Under the pieces are notes generated by a model. It did not search any database, was not told the origin of the DNA, and saw nothing but the letters and a program-made list of their open reading frames with translations. Position numbers and translations under genes: made by a program. A stretch of 64,000 bases of DNA from Virgisporangium aurantiacum (lineage in GTDB: Bacteria > Actinomycetota > Actinomycetes > Mycobacteriales > Micromonosporaceae): the NCBI RefSeq assembly GCF_016863635.1, contig NZ_BOPG01000072.1, forward strand, positions 1 to 64,000, read 5' to 3'. Shown piece by piece: positions 55,791 through 64,000 of the stretch. How positions within the stretch are numbered: position 1 is the stretch's first letter; every line of letters starts with the position of its first letter.

Positions 55791-57025
55791 GAAGACGAGT
55801 GTGCCCGAAGCGCCACCGTCGGCGCGTCGGCAAGCACCGAGAGCACGTCGCGGGCCGACACCGGACCGCCGACGACGCGGCGGTTGCCCGGCACCAGTTC
55901 GACCCCGGTGTACAACTCGATCGTGTCGTGGCGGCCGAGCGCGTACCGCTGACCCTCGTACAGGCGCACCGACTGCGGGGCGTCGCCCGGCCCCGCCCGG
56001 TGCCACACGACGGTGCCGTTCTCGCCGGCGCCGGTGATCACCAGGCCGCCGTCGATGATGTCGAGCCGGAGGTGCCGGTCGGCGATCCACGAGGACGCCG
56101 ACTCGTGCAGCCACAGCCTCAGGGAGATGTCGGCGTCGCGTCCCACGTGGACGGGCGCGGCGGCGGTGACCGGGAACCGGAGCCGCACCGCGTCTTCGAT
56201 CACGACGGCCACCGGGTACTCGGCCGGCCGGGATCCGTTGTCGGTGAGGGGACGCTCGTGCCGCGGGCACGACGGCACGCCCTTCAGCAGCCGCGGCACC
56301 GGCTCACCGATCTCCCGGTCGGGGCCGAAGCTCGGGCACATGTCCTCCGCGCACCGCCACGACCGGGCCAGCAGCGTCGCGCCGAGGCTGCTCGGCTCGG
56401 CGGCCGGCTCGATCGCCCGGGTGCTCACGCGGGTCTCCGCCTGGCGGGCGCGCGGCTGGAAGACCCGCTCGCCCTTCTCGGGTGTCACGGTGCGCTCGGC
56501 GGCGTACCGGCCCACGCTCCGCGATGCACCGGCGGGCGGCGAGTCGGACTCGCCGTCGGGGGTGAGGACGGCCTTGCCGGGCCGGCGGTCGAGCCGCAGC
56601 ACCCGTTCCGGACTCGACGTCAGCCACGGGAACCGGTCGGCGTACTGGCGGTAGCTGCGGCGGGCGATCACCGGCATCCCGGTGAAGTCGGCCACCTCGA
56701 TCACGCGGTCTCCGACCATCGGAACCGCCTCGATCCGGCCGCTGTCGAGCCACCGGCCGAGGACCATGCGCTCCTTGGACGTCAACGACTGATCGGAGAT
56801 CAACTCGCGCCCGGCAACCGGGAACAGCATCGCCGCGCCGTCGAGAAGGTACTGGGCCAACGCGTCGAGGACCATGCCCACGCGGAGCAGATTCACCGGA
56901 CGTCCGCCGTCTAACTCCTGGAACCGCGCGACGTCGGCGAGGTCGACCACTGCCTGCGCCAGCGTGATATCGGTCGTCAGGCGCTGCTCGACCGTGTCCA
57001 TCACCCGACTGACCTCGAACCGCAC
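55787..57025 (-). CDS. FHA-domain protein coupled to RecQ
   Basis: This 412-residue protein has an FHA-like fold in the C-terminal half (about 285-380: VHVGRDADISLRLWLHESASSWIADRH...). In the middle are Cys positions (CAEDMCPSFG and PSCPRHE, about 237-265) that look like a zinc ribbon. The first 120 residues form an alpha-helical domain (AQAVVDLADVARFQELDGG, DQSLTSKERMVLGRWLDSG). FHA binds phosphothreonine peptides; the Ser/Thr kinase upstream could be its partner. GTG 57025 with AGGAG six bases ahead. Its last codon overlaps the RecQ start. Confidence 0.78.
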   Translation of the reverse strand: MRFEVSRVMDTVEQRLTTDITLAQAVVDLADVARFQELDGGRPVNLLRVGMVLDALAQYLLDGAAMLFPVAGRELISDQSLTSKERMVLGRWLDSGRIEAVPMVGDRVIEVADFTGMPVIARRSYRQYADRFPWLTSSPERVLRLDRRPGKAVLTPDGESDSPPAGASRSVGRYAAERTVTPEKGERVFQPRARQAETRVSTRAIEPAAEPSSLGATLLARSWRCAEDMCPSFGPDREIGEPVPRLLKGVPSCPRHERPLTDNGSRPAEYPVAVVIEDAVRLRFPVTAAAPVHVGRDADISLRLWLHESASSWIADRHLRLDIIDGGLVITGAGENGTVVWHRAGPGDAPQSVRLYEGQRYALGRHDTIELYTGVELVPGNRRVVGGPVSARDVLSVLADAPTVALRAHSSS

Positions 57026-57105
57026 GGCTACTCCTCCCGTTGACGCCCTACACCCTAGGCGGTCGACGGTAACGAGGAAACGATCCCCTTCGCGGGGTCG
57101 GACAA

Positions 57106-58701
57106 TCAGTCGTCGTCTTCGCCCTCGTCGTCTTTCTTCTTGCCCTTTCCGGGCCCGGAGTTTGACTTGTCCTCCTTCGGCCCGCCGGCGGCAGGACCGC
57201 CGTTAGCAGGCCCGGCAGGCCCGGCGGCGGGTCCGGCGGGTCCGGCGCCGGGACCGCCGCCACCCGCCACGGTCGGCGGCGGCGCGGCCGCACCGACAAC
57301 CTGTTCCGTGCACTTGTGTCCCGCCAGTTGGAACCCGGTCGGCATCGGGTTGCCCGCCGCGTACGAGCCGACCAGCGACACCGTCGCCATCCCGCCGGCG
57401 GCCAACGGCGTCGAGGCCTCCAGCCGGACCGCTCCACCGTCCTGTGTGGACCGTGCACCGTCGACCGAGAGGATCTTCTGGTCGCTCCCGTAGTCGAACG
57501 CCAGCGCCCACTGCGACAGGGCCGCGGAACCGGTGTTCGCCACCGTCACGTCCACGATGAACTGCCCACCGGTGTCCACCCGCGTCCGGTATTCCACCCG
57601 GCATCCGGGTTGCGGCCCGGGCGACCCGGCCCCACCCGCGCCGGCCGCCGCCTGCGCCCGCACCCCGTCGCCGGCGGGTTCGTCGGGCCCGGCGCACGAC
57701 ACGGCCCCGAACGCCGTCGCCACCGCGGCCACCCCGAGGACACCGACGCCGGCAACGCTCGGGCGGAGGCGCGCGGAAAGCTTCGAAAACAAGGGGACGC
57801 CCACCGCCTGCGTCCGGGTACGGAAATCCGTCTTCGTTCCCGCGTCTGCGTCCGCTCGCGCGGGCAGCGCGCCGACCGGGACCCGCAGGCCGGTCACCGC
57901 CGCGAGCGTCCGGGCGATCTCCGCCGTCGACGGGCGCGCCACCGGTCGCTTCGAGAGGCTGCGCCGGCACAGGTTCGCCACCGTGGCCGGCAGGCCGGGG
58001 ATGCGCGGCAACGGCGTCGGGTCGACGTAGCAGTGCGCCCGCAGCATCTGGGTGGTGGTGTCGGCGTCCCACGGCAGGTCGCCGGCCAGCGCCTTGTACA
58101 GCACGAGCCCGAACGCGTAGACGTCGCTCGCGGCGTCGGCCGGCCCGCCGTCGAGGCGCTCGGGGGCCAGGTAGGCCGGGGTGCCGAAGACCTGGCCGGG
58201 TCCCTCGGAGGTGTCGCCGGCCTCGGCGGAGATGCCGAAGTCGACCAGTTTCGCGCCGATCGCGGTGAGCATGATGTTCGCCGGCTTCACGTCGCGGTGC
58301 ACGAGACCGCGCTCGTGCACGGCCGCGAGCGCGGCCGCCACCTGGGCGCACAGTTCCACGGCCGCCCGCCACGGCATCGGCCCGTCGGCCAGGTGGTCGT
58401 CGAGTTGCACGCCCTCGACGAGTTCCATCACCACGAACGGGACGGTGTGGCCGTCGACCTCCGACTCGCCGTAGTCGTAGACGTCGGTGATGTTGGGGTG
58501 GTTGAGGCGCGCGGCGGCGCGGGCCTCGCTCCGGATGCGCTCGCGCGAGGCGGGATCGGTGGCGTACTTCGGCGCGAGCAGCTTCACGGCGACCGGACGG
58601 CCGAGCACGTCGTCATGGCCGCGCCACACCACGGACATGCCACCGGCGCCGAGGCGGTCGACCAGCCGGTACCGGCCCGCGAGTGACTCCACCCCATCCA
58701 T
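57106..58701 (-). CDS. Ser/Thr protein kinase with outer CBM2-like domain
   Basis: The 531-residue protein has a eukaryote-type kinase domain: LGAGGMSVVWRGHDDV (Gly loop), AVKLLAPKY (Lys), GLVHRDVKPANIML (catalytic Asp, about 135) and VDFGISAEAG (DFG) and GTPAYLAPERL. A membrane segment (about 316-335, VGVLGVAAVATAFGAVS) separates it from an external domain of about 100 residues (CRVEYRTRVDTGGQFIVDVTV to FQLAGHKC). This resembles a type 2 carbohydrate-binding module with Cys at both ends, though the key Trp residues are mostly absent. The C-terminal tail is Gly/Pro-rich and acidic. It may sense a wall polysaccharide. Confidence 0.88.
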   Translation of the reverse strand: MDGVESLAGRYRLVDRLGAGGMSVVWRGHDDVLGRPVAVKLLAPKYATDPASRERIRSEARAAARLNHPNITDVYDYGESEVDGHTVPFVVMELVEGVQLDDHLADGPMPWRAAVELCAQVAAALAAVHERGLVHRDVKPANIMLTAIGAKLVDFGISAEAGDTSEGPGQVFGTPAYLAPERLDGGPADAASDVYAFGLVLYKALAGDLPWDADTTTQMLRAHCYVDPTPLPRIPGLPATVANLCRRSLSKRPVARPSTAEIARTLAAVTGLRVPVGALPARADADAGTKTDFRTRTQAVGVPLFSKLSARLRPSVAGVGVLGVAAVATAFGAVSCAGPDEPAGDGVRAQAAAGAGGAGSPGPQPGCRVEYRTRVDTGGQFIVDVTVANTGSAALSQWALAFDYGSDQKILSVDGARSTQDGGAVRLEASTPLAAGGMATVSLVGSYAAGNPMPTGFQLAGHKCTEQVVGAAAPPPTVAGGGGPGAGPAGPAAGPAGPANGGPAAGGPKEDKSNSGPGKGKKKDDEGEDDD

Positions 58702-58761
58702 AGGGAAGTCCTGCCCGCCGGGCCGGCGACCTACACAACTCCCAGGTCTCGAAACGGAGAC

Positions 58762-61446
58762 TTAAACGTGAGCCACGCTCCGCAAACGGGCAAGTTCCCG
58801 CTGCTGAGTGACGGCGCGTGCGCCGAGCGTGTCGAGAACCTCCAGCATCGGCCCGATCGCCTCGTACATGAGCACGACCACGTCACCCGGGTTCGCCATC
58901 GCGAGCGCGACCGGCACCGCCTCGGCCGCGGTCATCACCGTCGTGGCGACCAGTTCCGGCCGGCGGGCGGCGATCTCGCTGCGGACGATCTCCGGCACCT
59001 CACCGTGCGCGCGGCCGCGCAGGTCGGAGTCCTCGTACAGCACCACCCGGTGGAAACCGTCGGCAACGGCGCGGGCACAGTCGGCGATCAGGTCGTCGCG
59101 CCGGTCACCGGGCAGCGTCACCGCCGCGACCGCGTGCTCGGTGCCCCAGATCGCCTCGACCAGCCCGGCGACGGCCGAGATCGCGGCCGGGTTGTGGGCG
59201 TAGTCGACGAGCAGGTGGACGCCGCCGAGCTCGAACAGCTGGCCCCGGCCCGGGTTCTCGGCCGCCGCGTCGAACGAGCCGAGCGCCGGCCCGATCTCGC
59301 TCGCCGCGAGTCCCATCGCCCGTGCCGCCGCGGCGGCCGCGAGCGCGTTCGCGGCCGCGAACCGCGCGGCGCCGGCGAAACCGCCCGGAACATCGGTGAC
59401 CGGCAGCAACCTCGTCTCGACCGGCCCCGCCCGTTCCATCAGGTACCCCTCGGACAGCACGTACGCGGTGCCGCCGTTCTCCACGTGCCGTTCGACCAGC
59501 GGCGACTTCGAGTCCAGGCTGAACCACAACAGGTTCTTGTGGGCCGCCCGGATCCGGGGCCGCACGATGAGGTCACGCACCAGCGCGTCGTCGGCGTTCA
59601 GCACCAGCGTCCCGCCGTCGCGGACCTTCTCGGCGATCAGCGCCTTGACGTGCACCAGGTCGTCCATGGTGTCGACGCCGTCCTGGCCGAGGTGGTCGGG
59701 CGACAGGTTGGTGATCACGCCGACGTCGGACCGGTCGTAGCCGAGGCCCTGCCGGAGCAGCCCGCCCCGCGCGGTCTCCAGCACGGCGCAGTCGATGCCG
59801 GGATCGCCGAGCACCACCTGGGCCGAGCGGGGACCGGTGGCGTCGGCCTTCTGGGCCAGCCGGCCGTTCAGGTAGATGCCGTCGGTGGTCGTCAGGCCGA
59901 CCCGGTGACCCGACTGCGCCAGCATGTGCGCGGTCAGCCGGGCGATCGTCGTCTTCCCGTTCGTACCCGCGATCGAGACGATCGGGATGCGGCCGGTGCT
60001 CCCGCTCGGGTACAGCGCCTCCATCACCGCCGTCGCGACCGGGCGCGGCGCGCCCTCCGACGGCTCCAGGTGCATGCGCAGGCCCGGCGCCGCGTTCACC
60101 TCGATGACGCCGCACGTGCCGGCGTCCGGCTGGTCCGGCGGCAGCGGCTCGGCGATGTCGGACAGGCGCAGGTCGATGCCGGCGATGTCGAGCCCCATCA
60201 GCCCGGCGACCCGCGTGCAGAGGTCCCGCACGTCCGGATGGACCTCCGGGGTGACGTCGCGGCTGGTGCCGCCGGTGGAGAGGTTCGCGTTCGCGCGCAG
60301 CCACACCGGTTCGCCGTCGGCGGGCACCGCGTCGGACGTGTAGCCGATCCGGCGGAGCTGGGCGTCGTCGATCGTGAGCCGGGTCAGCGACCGGTTGTGC
60401 CCCTCGCCCCGGCGCGGGTCCCGGTTCGCGATGGCGACGAGCTGGCTGATCGAGCTCACGCCGTCACCGATCACGTGCGCCGGAATCCGCTCGGCCGCCG
60501 CCACGACCTGGCCCTGCACCATCAGCACCCGGTAGTCGCGCCCGCTGAACTGCCGCTCGACGATCACCTCGCGCTCACCCGACGAGACGATGCTCTGGAA
60601 CGCCGCCCGCACCATGTCCGGCGTGCGCAGTCCGAGGTGGACCTGGGTGCCCTGGTGCCCATGCCGCGGCTTGACCACGGCCGGCTCGCCGACCGCCCGG
60701 AAGATGTCGAGCGCCTCCTCCGCCGTGCTCGCGAGGCCGCCGGGCGGAACCGGCACGGCCGCGTCGGCGAGCATCCGCCGGGTCAGCTGCTTGTCACCGG
60801 CGATGTCGACGCCGATGGCCGAGGTCGCGTCGGTGAGGGCGGCCCACACGAGCCGCCGGTGTTTGCCGTGGCCGATGCGGAGCAGGCTCAGATCGTCCAT
60901 CCGCTCGACCGGAAGGCCGCGCGTGCGCGCGGCCGCCGCGATGGCCGCGGTGGTCGGGCCCGGCCGGGTGTTCTCCCAGCGCTCGCGGATCGGCACGAGG
61001 CGCTCCGCGATCGCCGGCGACGCCGACCCCTCGATGATCTCCAGGACGATGTCGGCGGCGAGTTGCAGCAGGTCCTCCGCGATCCGGCAGTCCGGTGGCT
61101 CGTCGACCGGGCACTCGATGACGACGTCGTAGCCGGGGAGGTTCGCGACCGTCCGTCCGAAGTTGACCTCGCGACCGATCAGCACCGACAGTTCGATCGC
61201 CACGTGCTCGGTGACGTGCCCGAAGTAGGTCCCGTGGTGCAGCCGGTAGACGAACCCGCCCGGCCCACCGGTGGCACAGTGGTGGTCGGCGAGGCCCGGC
61301 AGGATTTCCAGCAACGTGTGGGTGAAGCCCGGCATCTCGTGGGTCTCGTGCCCGCCGAGATCCTCCAGGTACAGGTGGGCGACCATGACCGGCCGGTCCA
61401 GGTAGACGTTCGGTCCGCGCAGCCGGCGGGTGGATTCGATCCGCAT
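58762..61446 (-). CDS. cphA: Cyanophycin synthetase
   Basis: This 894-residue enzyme makes cyanophycin, a polymer of aspartate with arginine side chains, from ATP. It has an N-terminal region (about 1-160, RRLRGPNVYLDRPVMV), an ATP-grasp domain (about 205-470: GIDIAGDKQLTRRML-type, PAVVKPRHGHQGTQVHLG, REVIVERQFSGRDYRVL) and a Mur-ligase-like domain with GTNGKTTIARLTAHML (about 493) and GVITNLSPDHLGQDG. Full length is normal. ATG 61444-61446. It lies one base downstream of the cyanophycinase gene stop. Confidence 0.95.
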   Translation of the reverse strand: MRIESTRRLRGPNVYLDRPVMVAHLYLEDLGGHETHEMPGFTHTLLEILPGLADHHCATGGPGGFVYRLHHGTYFGHVTEHVAIELSVLIGREVNFGRTVANLPGYDVVIECPVDEPPDCRIAEDLLQLAADIVLEIIEGSASPAIAERLVPIRERWENTRPGPTTAAIAAAARTRGLPVERMDDLSLLRIGHGKHRRLVWAALTDATSAIGVDIAGDKQLTRRMLADAAVPVPPGGLASTAEEALDIFRAVGEPAVVKPRHGHQGTQVHLGLRTPDMVRAAFQSIVSSGEREVIVERQFSGRDYRVLMVQGQVVAAAERIPAHVIGDGVSSISQLVAIANRDPRRGEGHNRSLTRLTIDDAQLRRIGYTSDAVPADGEPVWLRANANLSTGGTSRDVTPEVHPDVRDLCTRVAGLMGLDIAGIDLRLSDIAEPLPPDQPDAGTCGVIEVNAAPGLRMHLEPSEGAPRPVATAVMEALYPSGSTGRIPIVSIAGTNGKTTIARLTAHMLAQSGHRVGLTTTDGIYLNGRLAQKADATGPRSAQVVLGDPGIDCAVLETARGGLLRQGLGYDRSDVGVITNLSPDHLGQDGVDTMDDLVHVKALIAEKVRDGGTLVLNADDALVRDLIVRPRIRAAHKNLLWFSLDSKSPLVERHVENGGTAYVLSEGYLMERAGPVETRLLPVTDVPGGFAGAARFAAANALAAAAAARAMGLAASEIGPALGSFDAAAENPGRGQLFELGGVHLLVDYAHNPAAISAVAGLVEAIWGTEHAVAAVTLPGDRRDDLIADCARAVADGFHRVVLYEDSDLRGRAHGEVPEIVRSEIAARRPELVATTVMTAAEAVPVALAMANPGDVVVLMYEAIGPMLEVLDTLGARAVTQQRELARLRSVAHV

Positions 61447-61447
61447 C

Positions 61448-62662
61448 TCAGGCCCCCTCGGGGTGGACGCCGGGCGGCAGGGGACGTCGCCCGGTCAGGT
61501 GAAACTGGTGACCCACCGGCAGCACGTGCAGTGCCATGCCGTAGACGGCGATCGCTCCGTCGCCGTCGACGGGGGTGCCGATGCGGGCCGCGGGGCCGGC
61601 GTCGATCACGGTGACCGAGCCGGCGCCGAGCACTTCGAACCTGTCGCCGGTGACCAGGATCGCGGTGTCCTCGTCGATGCCGAGGCCGAGCTCGTGCGGG
61701 TACATGGCGACGGCGCTGAGCAGCCGGTTCAGCCGTCCCCGGCTGGCGAAGTGCATGTCGATCAGCACGCCGCGCAGGAACTCGAGCCCGGGCGCGGTGC
61801 GCACGGCGTTGGTGCTCACCGTGGGATCGGTGCCACCGATGATCATCGTCCCGGACATCATCGCGGCGCCGGCGCTCGTGCCGGCGACCACCATGCCCTC
61901 GGCCACCCGGCTGTGCAGCACCGAGTCGACGCGCGACCCGCCCAGCGTGGTGGTGATGCGAAGCTGGTCACCGCCGGTGAAGAAGACGCCGGTCGCGGTC
62001 ATGATCGCGGCGGCCGCTTCCGGGCCGCTGGCGTGCTCGCGGTCGTCGAGGCGCAGCGGCGTCACGCGGCCGGCACCGAGCCGGCTGAACACCCGCTGGT
62101 ACTCGACCTCGCGCTGCTGCGGTTCGCTGCTCGCCGTCGCGATCACCACGATGTGCCCGGACCGGCCGCCGGCCAGCTCCACGAACCTGGCCAGAATCGT
62201 GTCGGACGGCGCCTGCATCTGCTCGGCGCCGCCGATCAGCAGCAGCGGGCCGCCGGTGTTCTCCTCGGCCGTCGCGGGCGCGGGCGCGGCCACGGGCCGC
62301 AACTGCACCGGACGCGCGGCCAGTTGCTGGGCGAGGCTGATCACCTTCTGCGGCGTCCGCGCGGGGCTGGCCGCCGCCGCGTGCGAGGCCGTCTGATAAA
62401 CGCCCGGTTGCGACTGCGGTGCCGGGCCGGGACGCTGCGCCGCGCCTGCGCCGGTACCGGCGCCGATCCCGTGCGGCCCCGGGCGCGCCTGGTCCGGCGT
62501 CTGATCCTGCGGTTGACCCTGGTCCTGCCCCGGCGGCCGGTGCGGCTTTGGCGCGAGACCCGGATTCACCGGCTGCCGTCGCGATGACACCGGAGGTGCA
62601 GGATCGGCGTACAGCGGCCTGACCGAGTCGCCACGACCTCTACCCGGTGTACGTTGTGGCAT
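61448..62662 (-). CDS. cphB: Cyanophycinase with Pro-rich N-terminal extension
   Basis: The 404-residue protein ends with a cyanophycinase (about 135-404): PLLLIGGAEQMQAPSD, VFFTGGDQLRITTTLGG, VVAGTSAGAAMMSG (nucleophile Ser, about 243) and GLGIDEDTAILV. It cleaves cyanophycin to beta-Asp-Arg dipeptides. The first 130 residues are Pro/Gln/Arg-rich and disordered, not present in cyanobacterial enzymes; there is no clear signal peptide. The ATG at 62660 has AAGGAGG nearby. It is followed directly by cphA, so synthesis and breakdown are in one unit. Confidence 0.92.
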   Translation of the reverse strand: MPQRTPGRGRGDSVRPLYADPAPPVSSRRQPVNPGLAPKPHRPPGQDQGQPQDQTPDQARPGPHGIGAGTGAGAAQRPGPAPQSQPGVYQTASHAAAASPARTPQKVISLAQQLAARPVQLRPVAAPAPATAEENTGGPLLLIGGAEQMQAPSDTILARFVELAGGRSGHIVVIATASSEPQQREVEYQRVFSRLGAGRVTPLRLDDREHASGPEAAAAIMTATGVFFTGGDQLRITTTLGGSRVDSVLHSRVAEGMVVAGTSAGAAMMSGTMIIGGTDPTVSTNAVRTAPGLEFLRGVLIDMHFASRGRLNRLLSAVAMYPHELGLGIDEDTAILVTGDRFEVLGAGSVTVIDAGPAARIGTPVDGDGAIAVYGMALHVLPVGHQFHLTGRRPLPPGVHPEGA

Positions 62663-62799
62663 CCGCCCTCCTTGCCCCGCTTTGCCCAATCGTGCTCCGC
62701 GTAGGGCTCTCATGTCTGGCGTTTGCCGAGGGGCGGGTCCGGTGGTGCGGATGTGGCGTGATCCTGCGACGTTGCGACGTTGCGACGTTGCCGCGAACG

Positions 62800-64000
62800 T
62801 CAGCGGGTGGCGCGGGCGGCGGCCAGGGCGCGGGAGATGGCCTCGCGGATCCTGGGGCCCTTGCGGCTGAAGCCGAGTTCGCGCATGACCTCTTCGAGGA
62901 CCTCGTCCTCGGTGCGCAGAAGCGTGTCGGACTCGATCCAGCGGATCAGGGCCACCAGGTCGGCATGCCGGTAGCCGGCGATCGGCAGGCCGACCGGCAC
63001 CGGTGGGCGACCGGTCCGCGGCCGGCCGCTCTCCGCGACGTCAGGCGCCGCAGGGGCCGCAGGCGCCACGGGCGTCGCGGGCGGATCCTCCGGAGCGGCC
63101 ACAGGTTCCGGAACTACCGGGGGTTCCGGAAGAGCCGGGGGTTCCGGAGGTACCGCAGGTTCCGGGACGACGACCGGAGCCGGCTCCGGGGGATCCAGGT
63201 CGAGGATGGCGTCGTGGTAGGCGGAGACGGCCCTGGCCACCTCGGGCTCGGGGTCGGTGAACCAGTCGGTGGACCAGATCCGGTGCACCCGCCAGCCCAG
63301 GCGTTCCAACTGGGTGGGGCGTAGGCGGTCCCGGTCGCGGACGGTGCCGGCCGCGCGGTAGACCGGGCCGTCGGTCTCCACGGCGAGCGCCATCCGGTCG
63401 GGCCGGGTCGGGTGGGCGGCGGCGAACTCGATGTGCTGGCCGCTCAGGCCGTACCGGGGAAGCACCGGCACCCCGGCCGCGGTCAGGCGGTCGAGCACGT
63501 CGCGGTCGAAGGGCGTCAACGGGACCGGGTCGGTGGTGGCGACGGCGGACACTGCGCCGCCAAGAGCGGCGTAGCGGAGGTACTCGCGGAGCAGGGCCAC
63601 ACCGCGGCCGGTGGTTCGGGCGGGGTCCATATCGGCGGCCGAGAACGAGCTGACCACGGTCATGCGTCCGCGGGCTCGGGTGATCGCGACGTTGAGCCGC
63701 CGCTCCCCGCCCGCGGTGAGCAACGGGCCGAACCGGTACAGCAGCCGCCCGTCCGCCGTCTTGCCGTACCCGACGGACAGGATGATCGCGTCGCGCTCGT
63801 CGCCCTGCACCCGCTCCAGGTTCTTGACGAAGAACGGCTCGGCCGTGTTCTCGGCGAAGAACCCGTGCAGTTCCGGCCGCCCGGCCAGCGCCAGCCGCAA
63901 CGCGCGGTCGATGCGGTCGGCGTGGGTGACACCCATCGCGATCACGCCGAGGCTCTCCCGCGGCCGCTCGGAAGCGTGCGCGAGCACCAGCGCCACCACA
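62800..64000 (-). CDS. SF1 (UPF1-like) helicase C-terminal part with nuclease-like domain, cut by window edge
   Basis: About 400 residues of the C-terminal end are visible; the start is to the right of the window. First comes the second half of an SF1 helicase (VKNLERVQGDERDAIILSVGYG, LNVAITRARGRMTVVSSF). A restriction-endonuclease-like domain of the MTES_1575/DUF559 type follows (LPRYGLSGQHIEFAAAHPTR, MALAVETDGPVYRAAGTVRDRD, LGWRVHRIWSTDWF). A Pro/Val/Glu-rich linker with repeats of PEPP-type and a final helical module (YRHADLVALIRWIESDT, EVLEEVMRELGFSRKGPRI) complete it. Such large helicase-nuclease fusions often appear in defence contexts, but here only the end is seen. Confidence 0.85.
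   Translation of the reverse strand, partial: VVALVLAHASERPRESLGVIAMGVTHADRIDRALRLALAGRPELHGFFAENTAEPFFVKNLERVQGDERDAIILSVGYGKTADGRLLYRFGPLLTAGGERRLNVAITRARGRMTVVSSFSAADMDPARTTGRGVALLREYLRYAALGGAVSAVATTDPVPLTPFDRDVLDRLTAAGVPVLPRYGLSGQHIEFAAAHPTRPDRMALAVETDGPVYRAAGTVRDRDRLRPTQLERLGWRVHRIWSTDWFTDPEPEVARAVSAYHDAILDLDPPEPAPVVVPEPAVPPEPPALPEPPVVPEPVAAPEDPPATPVAPAAPAAPDVAESGRPRTGRPPVPVGLPIAGYRHADLVALIRWIESDTLLRTEDEVLEEVMRELGFSRKGPRIREAISRALAAARATR

Noticed and set aside
1-64000. Insertion sequences, prophage or plasmid functions
   Set aside because: No transposase, integrase, capsid, replication or transfer gene could be recognised in any frame I read.

Overview
The window is a high-G+C chromosomal segment of a filamentous actinobacterium, most likely of the Micromonosporales (Micromonosporaceae or Cryptosporangiaceae type). 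The evidence is the base composition (around 70% G+C by eye), frequent GTG and TTG starts, GTGA/ATGA stop-start overlaps, the order tRNA-Trp, secE, nusG, rplK, rplA, rplJ, rplL, rpoB with a hadAB-like pair and rpmG beside it, and the many Uma2-family genes, WXG-like proteins and mycosin typical of this order. It looks like chromosome and not plasmid or phage, with small signs of insertion and decay.

Layout. Positions 1-6500 are a translation and transcription block read leftwards: tRNA-Thr, tRNA-Met, rpmG, the hadA/hadB-like pair, tRNA-Trp, secE, nusG, rplK, rplA, then a separate rplJ-rplL unit with an L10-type leader, and the first 69 codons of rpoB cut by the left edge. Positions 6.5-16 kb carry signalling and accessory genes: a membrane GAF-GGDEF-EAL protein, a small secreted peptide, an orphan PIN protein divergent from a PAS histidine kinase, a nuclease/phosphatase, a broken TerD-HNH gene, a TetR regulator coupled to a GntR-type protein that has lost its DNA-binding domain, and a divergent TetX-like monooxygenase. 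Positions 16.3-18.0 kb hold a decayed and an intact Uma2 gene, each followed by all or part of a tRNA-Tyr gene (49 bp perfect repeat).

Positions 18.3-31.3 kb contain yajQ, a vWA protein, and a scattered set of complex I genes (nuoB, C, H, I, J, K, L, M, N). The set has no nuoA, D, E, F or G in the window and is split by unrelated genes on both strands. nuoB sits at the end of a run proB - ATL protein - GPH transporter - PLP lyase - nuoB. Positions 35.4-45 kb hold a squalene-cyclase-like protein, MoeZ, a DUF3152 metalloprotease-like protein, an alpha/beta hydrolase, a 1258-residue repeat-rich Pro-rich protein, a TetR regulator, a DUF3107 protein and a ferritin-like protein.

Positions 45.3-52.9 kb hold a DEAD-box helicase coupled to a NAPE-PLD-like metallohydrolase, a methyltransferase, and a low-G+C type VII secretion-like trio (WXG-like, PPE-like, mycosin) without the core secretion genes. 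The right end has a copper-type secreted protein, a RecQ-phosphoribosyltransferase helicase coupled to an FHA protein, a Ser/Thr kinase with an outer CBM2-like domain, cyanophycin synthetase plus cyanophycinase, and the C-terminal part of an SF1 helicase fused to a nuclease-like domain.

The candidates I find most worth following are the dismembered nuo set, the stand-alone mycosin trio, the tRNA-Tyr/Uma2 repeat, and the 22-bp inverted repeat element ahead of rplJ. I did not see a CRISPR array, an insertion sequence or a prophage.
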